From Streptomyces lydicus (GTDB taxonomy: Bacteria > Actinomycetota > Actinomycetes > Streptomycetales > Streptomycetaceae): a stretch of DNA of 64,000 nucleotides. The notes beneath the pieces are model-generated. The model had not been told where the DNA came from and did not search any database. It worked only from the letters and a program-made list of their open reading frames with translations. The DNA lies in contig NZ_RDTE01000003.1 in assembly GCF_004125265.1 (NCBI RefSeq), positions 8,308,001-8,372,000 on the forward strand. Direction: 5' to 3'. The translations under genes were made by a program, and so were the position numbers. Shown piece by piece: positions 17,726-25,794 of this stretch (positions within the stretch are counted from its first letter, which is position 1; each line of letters starts with the position of its first letter).

Positions 17726-18877
17726 TCAGGGCATCGCACCACCGAGGTCGGCGCGTACCCGGTCGGCGAACCAGCCGACCGCGGCCTCGCGGCGGGACAG
17801 GGGGCCCGGCTCGAAGCCCGGGGTGCCGAGGCCCTTTTGCACCCGGGACACCAATTCGGCGTCTTCGCCATTGGTGATCCAGCCGATGTGGATGTTGAGC
17901 CGGCGCGCGAGCCGGGTCCGCGCACTCGTCCCGCGCCGCGTGTAGAACGCGCCGGGGACGGCCACCCGGTCGACCGCCGTCGGTATGGCGGTCCAGGCAA
18001 GTACATGGTCGGGGTAGAAGTCGATGAGTGTGTTGGGGTAGATCACCGCGTAGCGCCAGATCCGGCGGTCGGCCTCGGTCAGGCCCGGCATGGGGGAGGC
18101 GAGGCGCTGGTAGAGCCGTTCGGCCCGGTTCGACGAGGGCTTGTCGCGCAGCGGTGAGGCGAACAGGACGTAGGACTCGTGGATCTCGCTGGTGTAGCCC
18201 TGGTAGTCGAGCAGCCGCATCAGCCCGGGGTGGGCGACCGGGACGTGGTAGCCCTCCAGGTAGTTGTCGACCGCGACCTTCCAGTTGGCGTGCTGTACTT
18301 CCGCGCCGGCCAGGTCGTGGATGCGGCTGCGTCCGACCGGCACCAGGTCGGTCCCCGCGTAGTGGCCGACGGCCTTCGCCAGCCCGGCGCACTGCTCGGC
18401 CAGCGGCACGGCGTCCGGATCGAGGTTGGCGAAGACGAACCCCAGGAACGACTCGACGCGGACCGGGAAGAGGCCGCGGGCGGGCTTGTCCAGGCAGGGG
18501 ATCTGCCGTGCTTCGGGCGCGCCGACCAGCCGTCCGTCGAGCTTGTAGGTCCAGCCGTGGTACGGGCAGCGGATGGCCTTGCCGGACGCCTCGGGGGCGG
18601 AGACCAGGCGGGTGCCGCGGTGCCGGCACACATTGAGGTGCCCGGCCAGGGTGCCGTCCTCGGTGCGGACGACCAGGACCTCGCGGTCGGCGACGGTGGC
18701 GGCGAGCCGGGCGCCGGGGCCGGGGAGGTCGGACTCGTGGCACACGAGCTGCCAGGACTTGGCGAAGATGTGCCGCGTCTCGGCGGCGGCCGTGGCCGGG
18801 TCGGTGTAGTAGCGGCCGGACAGCGCCAGGCCGGGTACATCCTGGGGGGTCGGTGCGGTGGTGGCTTCGGGGTGCAT
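17726..18877 (-). CDS. Rieske non-haem iron oxygenase, alpha subunit (quaternary-amine type)
   Basis: A 383-residue ring-hydroxylating-type oxygenase. The Rieske cluster ligands are in NVCRHRGTRL and RCPYHGWTY (CxH and CxxH, 17 residues apart). The mononuclear iron site is in NYLEGYHVPVAHPG, with an Asp expected from NTLIDFYPDH. The Glu three residues before the first iron His is the pattern I recall from carnitine, choline and glycine-betaine monooxygenases, rather than the Asp of aromatic dioxygenases. It should therefore N-demethylate or oxidise a betaine-like substrate with a reductase partner not found here. Start ATG 18877 has GAGGAGTGACCCG. It is divergent from the 19248 operon, with TetR-type palindromes between them. 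It is the only intact enzyme gene of the locus. Confidence 0.85.
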   Translation of the reverse strand: MHPEATTAPTPQDVPGLALSGRYYTDPATAAAETRHIFAKSWQLVCHESDLPGPGARLAATVADREVLVVRTEDGTLAGHLNVCRHRGTRLVSAPEASGKAIRCPYHGWTYKLDGRLVGAPEARQIPCLDKPARGLFPVRVESFLGFVFANLDPDAVPLAEQCAGLAKAVGHYAGTDLVPVGRSRIHDLAGAEVQHANWKVAVDNYLEGYHVPVAHPGLMRLLDYQGYTSEIHESYVLFASPLRDKPSSNRAERLYQRLASPMPGLTEADRRIWRYAVIYPNTLIDFYPDHVLAWTAIPTAVDRVAVPGAFYTRRGTSARTRLARRLNIHIGWITNGEDAELVSRVQKGLGTPGFEPGPLSRREAAVGWFADRVRADLGGAMP

Positions 18878-18975
18878 CGGGTCACTCCTCCATGCCGCAC
18901 GGGGTGCTGGGTGCCGGGGCGGCAGGGCGCGGTGAAGAGCCCCTGAACCGGCGCACCGGCCGCCCCGGATCCGTG

Positions 18976-19052
18976 CTGACTAATTGGTCAGTCAGATTGC
19001 TGGCGGGTTTCGGTGAAGTCAAGACTTGTGTCCTGACTAATTGATTAGTTAG
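18976..19052. promoter_or_regulatory. Two TetR-type operator palindromes in the divergent promoter
   Basis: CTGACTAATTGGTCAG (18976-18991) and CTGACTAATTGATTAGTTAG (19033-19052) share their first 11 bases exactly and are each palindromic. They lie 57 bp apart, centre-of-gap between the Rieske gene (start 18877, minus) and the plus-strand operon (start 19248). The form suits a TetR-family dimer; the TetR gene at 23141 is the best candidate binder. The rest of the 18878-19247 gap shows no gene. Confidence 0.65.
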
Positions 19053-19247
19053 CTTAGTGGTATCGCCGCTCCGGCGCTCCGCCGTACGGATCCCGGGCGG
19101 CGAGCGGGCGCGCCGCGCCCCGATCACGCAGGCCGGACCCCGCAACGGCACCTCATCGGCACGTCACCCCGGCACCGGGTCACGGCACCGCCGCCACCCG
19201 GCCACCCGGCCCGCGCCGGCACCCCACCCCTCTCCCCGGAGGCACGC

Positions 19248-19658
19248 ATGAGCGGTCGTCGGAACCTGATCTGGCTCGGGCTCACCCCCGAACCCGAACG
19301 GGAGCTGCCCGCCACCGTCGCGGCCCTGCGGACCGCCGCGCGGCGGACGGCAAGCGCCCCCGCGGAGGCGACCGCGGCCGAACGGCGCCGCGTCGTGCGC
19401 CTGATCCTGCACGGCACCCAGCACGGCTGGCTCCGCTACCTCGCCGAGGTGACCGACCTGGTGACCGCGGTCGCAGACAGTGACCGGCCCGGCGGCCGCC
19501 GGGCCGCCCTCCGCGCGGCAGAGGTCGTGCTCGACCACCACCGCATGCTGATTGGCCTCCCCGGACCGGGGTACGACCGGACGGCCGCGGACCGCAGCGC
19601 CCTGGAACGCGCGGTGCGCACCCTGCGCACCACCCCACCGGACGGAGACCGAGGATGA
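19248..19658 (+). CDS. Hypothetical protein, first gene of the decayed operon
   Basis: A 136-residue protein with a single Trp near the start (LIWLGLTPEPERELP). It is then largely helical and Arg/Ala-rich, with a His-containing centre (LILHGTQHGWLRYLAEV) and another His pair (VLDHHRMLIGLPG). I do not recognise it. Its stop overlaps the next start (ATGA at 19655-19658), so it was co-translated with the NuoF-like gene. It might have been a small subunit of that enzyme, but this is only context. It has no obvious damage. Confidence 0.6.
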   Translation: MSGRRNLIWLGLTPEPERELPATVAALRTAARRTASAPAEATAAERRRVVRLILHGTQHGWLRYLAEVTDLVTAVADSDRPGGRRAALRAAEVVLDHHRMLIGLPGPGYDRTAADRSALERAVRTLRTTPPDGDRG

Positions 19659-20582
19659 CCGGGACCGACTCGCTCCTCCCGCAGGGGAACCCCCTCCGTG
19701 CTCGGCGCGAGGCCCGGTGTGACCGAGGACGCCCGGGCGTACCTGGCCGCCGGCGGCTACCGCAGGGCCACCGGAGCGTCCGAGCTCCTGGACCGGATCG
19801 CCGCCGCCGGACTGCGCGGACGCGGCGGCGCCGGCTACCCCACCGCGGCAAAACTCCGCGCCGTCCGCGACGCCGGGACCCGCCCCGTTGTGGTGGCCAA
19901 CGGCGAGGAGGGCGAGCCCGGCTCCGTCAAGGACCGCTGGCTGCTGTGGGCCCGGCCGCATCTGGTCCTGGACGGGCTGGCGCGGGCCGCGGAGATCACC
20001 GGCGCGGAACGCGGCTACGTCTGCGTCTCCGACACCGCGGCGGGCGAACGGATCCGCCGAGCGCTCGCCGAACGGGCGCACCGGCTGCCGTGCGATGTCG
20101 TCGAAACCCCGCACACCTATGTCGCGGGGGAGGAGAGCGCGGTGGTCCGCCGGATCAACGGCGGTCCCGCCCTCCCCACCGCCAAGCCGCCCCGCCCCTA
20201 CCGGCAGGGCATCGGCGGCGCACCCACCTTCGTCGCCAACGTCGAGACCCTGGCCCGGATCGCGCTCATCGCCGGACCGCCGGCGCCACACGGCCCGCGC
20301 CACCCTGGTGACGCTCGCCGGCGCCGGCGCCGCGCCCCTGCTCGCCGAGGTGCCCTACGGCTGCACCCTGCGGACCCTGGCGCGGGCCCAGGGCACCCCC
20401 GAGCCAGGCCGGCGTCCTCATGGGCGGCCTCTTCGGCGGGCTGCTCGGCCCCGGCCGGCTCGACCTCGCACTGGACCCCGACACCCTTGCGGCCGCGGGC
20501 ACGGCACTGGGCTGCGGGGCGATCCGCTTCCTCGCCCCCACGAGTGCCCGGTCTCCCTCGCGTCCGCCGCCATCGCCCACCT
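19655..20582 (+). pseudogene. NuoF-like NADH-dehydrogenase/flavoprotein subunit, frameshifted and 3'-truncated
   Basis: The family signature is clear: GRGGAGYPTAAKL, ANGEEGEPGSVKDRW (FMN and NADH loops), AGEESAVVRRINGG, GGAPTFVANVETLAR, MGGLFGGLLGP and ECPVSLASAAIAHL. These pieces sit in different frames. Shifts are needed near 19690-19694 (a C5 run), near 20280-20300 (with a small loss of residues), near 20396-20400 (C5) and near 20535-20539 (C5). The 4Fe-4S C-terminus is missing, and the frame runs straight into the acyl-CoA synthetase remnant. In the ancestor it may have passed electrons, possibly to the Rieske oxygenase; that is inference. Start ATG 19655 overlaps the previous stop. Confidence 0.75.
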
Positions 20583-22062
20583 ACGCGGAGGACTTCGGCG
20601 ACGGCCGGGCCTTCGCCGAGGCGGCCGCCGCCGCGGGCAAACCGGTGGTCCTGCTCCCCGCCGGGCGGGGCGCCGCCTCCGCGCGCGGCGCGCAGTCCCA
20701 CACCGGCGCCCTGACCACCTCCGCCGATGTCGTGGCCGCCGCCTGCCGCGACGCGGGCGTCGAACTGGTCGCCACCCCCCATGAGATGACCGTCGTCCTC
20801 GCCACGCTGCACGGGGGGAGGCGGCGGGCCACCGGGCCCCGCACCGCGGTCTGCCCCGACGGCGGTGGTCACGGCGCCATCGCCGCCGACGCCGCCGAAA
20901 CCGCCGGGCTGGCCGTCCCCGAACTCGGGCCCGCCGCACAGCAACGGCTCAGGACGCTGCTGTGGGAACAGTCCGCGGTGGGCAACCCCGTCGACCTCGC
21001 CGGGATGGGGGAGCAGAACCCGCACTCCTACGGCGACACCGTCGCGGCCCTGCTCGCCCTGGACGAGGCCGACTCCGTCCTGTTGACCGGGTACTTCGGC
21101 GGCTACTCGGCGGCGACCGGCGGCCTGGGCGGCCCGGCGGCCGAGAGCGGCACCGCGGGCGGCGGCAGCGCCCTCGCGGCGGGCGAGCTGGAGACCGCAC
21201 AGCAGATGGCCGTCCAGGCGACGAGCGCCGCCAAGCCCCTGGTGGTGCAGTCGATGTTCCCGGACGCCCCAACTGCCGGACACTGGTCGAGGCGGGCATA
21301 CCGGTGTTCGCCGCCACCGAGGACGCGGCCCGCGCACCGGCGGCCATGACCTCGGCCCCTTCGGCCCCCTCGGCGTCCGAGGCCGCCGGACCGCCCGGCG
21401 TCCGCCCGCTGCCCCCGGCCGCACCGCCGCTGGACGACCCCGGCTACCACGGCGTACGCGCCCTGCTGAGGGCCGCCCAAGTGCCCTTCCCAGAGGCCCG
21501 GGAGATCACCGACGAGGCCCAACTACTCGCCGCGGCCGACGCGTTCGAGGGCCCCTACGTCGTCCTCAAGGCCCTCCATCTCTTGCACAAGTCCGACGCC
21601 GGCGGTGTCGCCCTGGGCCTGCCGGACAGGGCCGCGCTCCTCGCCGCCTTCCGGGAGATGCACGCCCGGCTCGGCGCCGCCTCCTACTCCGTCGAGGCGA
21701 TGGCCGACCTGACCGACGGCGTCGAGCTGATCGTGGGGGTGCACCGCGACCCCCGGTTCGGCCCGGTCGCCATGGTCGGCCCGGGCGGCGTGCTCACCGA
21801 GGCCCTGCACGATGTCGCCTTCGCCCTGGCGCCCGTCCCGGCGGACCGCGCCGCACAGCTGCTGACCGGGCTGCGGAGCGCCGCACTCCTCCGGGGCGTC
21901 CGCCGCCGGCCCGCCGTCGACCTGGCAGCCGCTTCAGCCGTGATCGAACGCCTCACCACGCTCGCCGCCGCCCACTCCGAGATTGCGGAGATCGAGGTCA
22001 ACCCGCTGCTCGTCCGCCCGGACGGCGCCCTCGCCCTCGATGCCCGCGCCGTATTGGCCTGA
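20583..22062 (+). pseudogene. ADP-forming acyl/acetate-CoA ligase, N-terminal domain lost and frameshifted
   Basis: From about 20583 the frame reads the central succinyl-CoA-ligase-like domain (EDFGDGRAFAEAAAAAGKPV, SHTGALTTSADVV, GNPVDLAGMG). After a shift near 21270-21290 it reads the C-terminal ATP-grasp domain (FEGPYVVLKALHLLHKSDAGG, VHRDPRFGPVAMVGPGG, EIEVNPLLVRPDG), ending at a normal stop, 22062. The N-terminal CoA-binding Rossmann domain of roughly 200 residues is gone. In a single-chain ligase all three parts are needed to make acyl-CoA from acid, ATP and CoA, so this gene should be dead. It lies in line with the NuoF-like remnant and 34 bp before the acyl-CoA dehydrogenase remnant. 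Confidence 0.8.
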
Positions 22063-22096
22063 CACCCCCGCCCCCGCCCGCCGCCCCGGAGGAACC

Positions 22097-22888
22097 ATGG
22101 ACTTCCGCTACACCCCCCGACAGGCCGACCTCAAGGCCCGCGCCGCCGCCTACACCGCGCTGCTGATCCCGTACGAGCAGCAGGCCGAGGAGGCCGGGGA
22201 CCGCTGCCCGCCGAAACCGTCCGCGAGCTGACCCGGGCCGCGATCGACGCCGGTGTCTACGCCATCAACATGCCCGAGAAGTGGGGCGGCCCGGGGCTCT
22301 CGCTGCTCGACCAGGTCATCGTCGAGGAGGAGTGCGGCAAGGTCACCAACTGCCTGTGGGACATCCCCTGGCGGCCGGCCAATGTGCTGGCGTACGGCAC
22401 CGAGGCCCAGCGGGAGAAGTACCTCCTCCCCGTCATCCGGGGCGAGCGCTTCGACGCCTTCGCGGTGACCGAACCCGGGGCGGGCTCGGACCCCTCCTCG
22501 GGCACCAGCACCGCTACCCGCACCGAGGGCGGCTGGCTGCTGAGCGGCGAGAAGTGGTTCGTGACCTGCGGCGACATCGCGGACACGTGCCTACACCCAC
22601 CAGGTCGCCTGGGAGGTGGACGAGGGCACCGCCGACCGCAAGACCCTGCACGCCAAGGCGGCGATCGCCAAGCTCGCGGCGAGCGAGGCGGCGGTCCGGG
22701 TCATCGACCGCTGTGTGCAGATCTTCGGCGGCCGCGGCTACGACCGTGCCTACCGGGTCGAGCGTCTGTACCGGGAGCTGCGGGTGGACCGGATCTGGGA
22801 GGGCACCTCCGAGATCCAGCGCCTGATCATCGCCGGTGAACTGGTCAGGCGCGGCACGGACGTCCTGCAGCTGCCCACCGGCTCCTGA
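22097..22888 (+). pseudogene. Acyl-CoA dehydrogenase with a frameshift and an internal deletion
   Basis: The start MDFRYTPRQADLK (ATG 22097, GGAGGAACC upstream) is sound. A one-base loss in the G4 run at 22196-22199 moves the frame. The next part reads NMPEKWGGPGLSLLDQV, FAVTEPGAGSDPSSG and LLSGEKWFVTCGDIADT. At about 22587 the sequence jumps to AYTHQVAWEVDEGTADRK, IFGGRGYDRAYRVERLYREL and IWEGTSEIQRLIIAGEL, skipping around 130 residues that include the middle of the FAD/substrate region. The catalytic base region cannot be rebuilt. The intact enzyme would have oxidised an acyl-CoA to an enoyl-CoA, a fit to betaine or carnitine catabolism next to the Rieske gene. Confidence 0.85.
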
Positions 22889-22987
22889 TCCCGGCCGGGT
22901 ACCCCGGTCACCGGGCCGGGGTGCCCGGACCGGCTCCCCGCTGTACCCGCCCGGCCTCCGCTGCTCTTCGTCCGGCACCACGCACCC

Positions 22988-23069
22988 CGCCGGGCGGGAC
23001 TGGCGAGACCTGCCCGGCGGGATGTGCGAAACCTGCCCGGCGGGACGTGCGAAACCTGTCCGGCGTCGG
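22988..23069. repeat. Tandem 23-bp repeats upstream of the TetR gene
   Basis: Two nearly identical 23-bp units (23011-23033 and 23034-23056, differing at one base) are preceded by a diverged copy (22988-23010) and followed by a partial one. Each contains the short palindrome CCCG-G-CGGG and then GTGCGAAACC. The array lies 70-150 bp before the TetR start, so it may be a regulator-binding region or a hairpin array ending the upstream operon. Confidence 0.75.
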
Positions 23070-23140
23070 GCCGGGGGCTCCCACCACTACCGATGAGCTC
23101 ACCCTGCGACGGACGGACGGACGGACGGCCGGAGGCGGTG

Positions 23141-23824
23141 ATGCGGGAAGATGGACGGGACGGGCCGGACGGGCCCGCCGAGGACACCGACACCGACCCG
23201 GGGAGCACTCACGTGGCCAAGGCCGAACGCACTCTCGAAACGCGGGAGCGGATCCTGTCCGCCGCGTGCGAAGTGATCGCCGAGGTCGGCTTCGAGAAGA
23301 TCCGCATGCGGATGGTCGCGGAACACGCCGGGGTGTCCACCGCCCTGCTCCACTACCACTTCGAGAACCGCGAGCGGCTTTTCGCCGAGGCGATGACCCA
23401 CTCGTTCGCGCAGACCGGCACCGAACTCGACCGGGACGCCGACACGGTGCCCGCCTCGGTGGTCCTCGCCCGCATCCTGCACACCATGCTGCCCACGGAC
23501 CCCGAGCTGCGGCAGGACTGGCGGCTGTGGCAGGAACTGTGGGTGCGGGCCCTGCGCGACGAGACCGCCCAGCATCTGGCCGTCGACCTGTACGACCAGC
23601 TGCACGCGTGGATCGGCCAGGCCATCCGGCGGGGCATCGCATCGGGCGAGTTCACCGACTGCGATGTGGAGGCCACCAGCACCCTGCTGCTCGCCCTGAG
23701 CGACGGCTTCGGCATCCGGCTGATGCTGGGCGACCCCAGGATCGATCTCCCCGCCGCTCAAGCAGCCATCTGGCGGGCGGTCGCGGGCACGCTCGGCGTG
23801 CCCGACGCCTTCCCCGAGATCTGA
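23141..23824 (+). CDS. TetR-family regulator of the decayed catabolic locus
   Basis: A 227-residue regulator. The N-terminal helix-turn-helix domain spans about 35-80 (RERILSAACEVIAEVGFEKI, then VSTALLHYHFENRERL). The C-terminal ligand domain is of the BetI/TetR_C_6 kind (LWQELWVRALRDE, LALSDGFGIRLML). About 25 acidic residues precede the DNA-binding domain. Start ATG 23141 follows GGAGGCGGTG; an in-frame GTG just before is possible. A BetI-like regulator fits a locus for betaine-type compounds. It probably binds the paired palindromes at 18976-19052. It is intact although most of its likely target enzymes are broken. Confidence 0.88.
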   Translation: MREDGRDGPDGPAEDTDTDPGSTHVAKAERTLETRERILSAACEVIAEVGFEKIRMRMVAEHAGVSTALLHYHFENRERLFAEAMTHSFAQTGTELDRDADTVPASVVLARILHTMLPTDPELRQDWRLWQELWVRALRDETAQHLAVDLYDQLHAWIGQAIRRGIASGEFTDCDVEATSTLLLALSDGFGIRLMLGDPRIDLPAAQAAIWRAVAGTLGVPDAFPEI

Positions 23825-23852
23825 CCTCCGGCCGACGTCCCTCCCGCCGCGC

Positions 23853-24854
23853 TCACCCGTGGATCGGAAGGACCGTGAGCGCGTCCTGGCACCGGGCGAC
23901 GGCGTCGCCGTGGCCGAACAGACCGGGCAGCCCGCCGGAGTGCAGCAGGACGGTGCGCCGCCCGGGAACCACGCTCCCGTCCCGCACCGCCGCCCGCAGT
24001 CCGGCCAGCGCCCGCCCGGTGTAGACCGGGTCGAGCGCGATGCCCTCCGTACGGCCCGCCAGCGTCAGGGCGTCCATCGACTCCTCGGTCAACGTGCCGT
24101 AACCGGCGCCGACTTGGTCCCGCCGCAGACGCAGGTCCTCCGGTGCGTGGACGGTGCCGGACAGCGCGGTGACCAGGCCGGTGACGGTGCCCGCCGGGTC
24201 GCGCACAGCGCCGCAGTCGACGCCCAGCACCTTGCCGGGGCCGAGGGTGTCCACCAGGCCGGCCATGGTGCCCCCGGACCCCAGGGCGACGACGACGGTG
24301 TCCAGGTCGGGGGCCTGGCCGAGGAGTTCGCGCCCGCACTCCGCATAGCCGTACGCGCCCAGCGGGCTGGAACCGCCCAGCGGAATCAGCGCCGGGACGG
24401 CTCCCCGCTCCCGGAGCCGCGCGGCCACCTCCTCCGCCGCGGCCGCGAGCTGGGTGCCTCCCACCTCCCCGGCCCAGACGACGGTGGCCCCGAAGAGGCC
24501 GTCGAGGACCAGGTTCCCGGAGGCCGAGGAGCCGGCCGCACCGGCCAGCACCAGCACCACATCGAGCCCGAGCCGCGCGCCGGCGGCCGCGGTCAGCCGG
24601 GCGTGATTGCTCTGGGCGGCGCCGGTCGTCACCAGCGTCGTGGCGCCCTCGGCGAGCGCCGCACCACAGATCCACTCCAGTTTGCGGACCTTGTTCCCGC
24701 CGCCACCGAGACCGGTGAGGTCATCGCGCTTGATCCACAGATCGTCCGCCCCGAGACCGAGCGCGCGGGCCAGCCGCGGCGCCGGCTCCAGCGGCGTCGG
24801 CCAGGTCGCGAGCGCTGCCCGCCGAGGGGTGCCGTGCTCCGGACTCATCGTCAT
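23853..24854 (-). CDS. PLP-dependent D-cysteine desulfhydrase / ACC-deaminase-family enzyme
   Basis: A 333-residue fold-type II PLP enzyme. The Schiff-base Lys is in GGNKVRKLEW, the adjacent substrate-contact loop is TTGAAQSNHARLTA, and the phosphate-binding glycines are in VALGSGGTMAGLVD. The C-terminal HSGGLPGLFG matches D-cysteine desulfhydrases and ACC deaminases. It likely makes pyruvate and ammonia (plus sulfide) from a D-amino acid or ACC. ACC deaminase versus desulfhydrase cannot be decided by eye. Start could be ATG 24854 or ATG 24848, two codons in; the GGAAGGG ribosome site suits the second slightly better. It is convergent with the TetR gene, 28 bp apart. Confidence 0.85.
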   Translation of the reverse strand: MTMSPEHGTPRRAALATWPTPLEPAPRLARALGLGADDLWIKRDDLTGLGGGGNKVRKLEWICGAALAEGATTLVTTGAAQSNHARLTAAAGARLGLDVVLVLAGAAGSSASGNLVLDGLFGATVVWAGEVGGTQLAAAAEEVAARLRERGAVPALIPLGGSSPLGAYGYAECGRELLGQAPDLDTVVVALGSGGTMAGLVDTLGPGKVLGVDCGAVRDPAGTVTGLVTALSGTVHAPEDLRLRRDQVGAGYGTLTEESMDALTLAGRTEGIALDPVYTGRALAGLRAAVRDGSVVPGRRTVLLHSGGLPGLFGHGDAVARCQDALTVLPIHG

Positions 24855-25074
24855 GCCCTTCCGTCTGCCCTGCGGTACCGGTCCGCCGGCCAGGGTGTCA
24901 TGCCGGACCGGGCGCCGGCCCCCACTCAGCCGGACCTCGCTCAGCCGCCGGCCGCCCGCAGGTCACCGTCGAAGAGGGACGTGCCCCGCGGCTCCCGTAC
25001 CGCCGCGATCACCCGAAGCAGCCCCGAAAGGTACGCCGGAGCGCTGCCGCCGGACGCTGTGTGATCATCTCGGG

Positions 25075-25794
25075 ATGAGGACGAGCAGTGGGGCAGTGAT
25101 GCCCAAAGGCCGGACGGAAGCGGCCGGGAGGCCCGCTTTCGCGGGGGAGTTCGAGGTGCATCTCACCGTCCGGGACGACGGGGACCGTGAAGTGGCCGCA
25201 CGCCTGGCCGGCTATGCGGCGGCGCATCGTATGAAGTGCGTCCACATCCTGCTGGAACAGGGGGAGGTGCCTTCACAGCCGATGCTGACCCTGCGCGGGG
25301 CCGGGACGTATGAGCAGGTCAGAGCCGATGCCGCCGCGAAGGCGGACGGGCTGCGGGCCGAGGGGTTCGATGTGGTGCGGACGAAGATCGAGGCCACACC
25401 GTGGAGCGCGGGCGTACCCGGCACCGACGAGGAGGCCGCGGGGCTCGGCCCCGACTACTACTTCGAACATCACCTCAAGCTGGTACTGGCCCGCTCCGCT
25501 CCCGTCGGCTCCCTGCTCGCCCTCGTCGTCGGGCACGGCGCGCACCTCTCGCGCAACGCACGGCGGGTGCGCCCCGACGGCCGGGTGGAGCGGTTCGTGA
25601 CACAGCGGTGCCGCGGGATGGGCCGTGCGACCGCCGGACAGCGCCTGGACGCGTTGTCGCGACAGCTGAGGGACCGGGGCCACCACATAGCCGCCGTGGA
25701 GCGGGAGTTCGTCGTTCATGACGGGAATCTCGCGCTCGACGCGGGCTGGCTGGAAGAGGAGTGCGCGATGACGGGGGAGAGGGCGGGCTCATGA
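25075..25794 (+). CDS. Conserved-looking protein of unknown function, coupled to an AbiEii-like gene
   Basis: A 239-residue soluble protein I cannot name. It appears to contain two halves with the same order of elements, strand-helix-strand-strand-helix-strand. The first runs from FEVHLTVRDD through VHILLEQG, MLTLRGAG and VVRTKIEA. The second runs from YFEHHLKLVL through AHLSRNARR, ERFVTQRC and IAAVEREFVV. Each half starts with FE-x-H-L. HLT and HLS are spaced through the chain as in 2H-phosphoesterase-type folds, though the spacing is longer than usual. The start is uncertain: ATG 25075 gives 239 residues, and ATG 25099 is also in frame. The stop overlaps the next start by 4 bases (ATGA), so the two products are made together. 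Confidence 0.75.
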   Translation: MRTSSGAVMPKGRTEAAGRPAFAGEFEVHLTVRDDGDREVAARLAGYAAAHRMKCVHILLEQGEVPSQPMLTLRGAGTYEQVRADAAAKADGLRAEGFDVVRTKIEATPWSAGVPGTDEEAAGLGPDYYFEHHLKLVLARSAPVGSLLALVVGHGAHLSRNARRVRPDGRVERFVTQRCRGMGRATAGQRLDALSRQLRDRGHHIAAVEREFVVHDGNLALDAGWLEEECAMTGERAGS

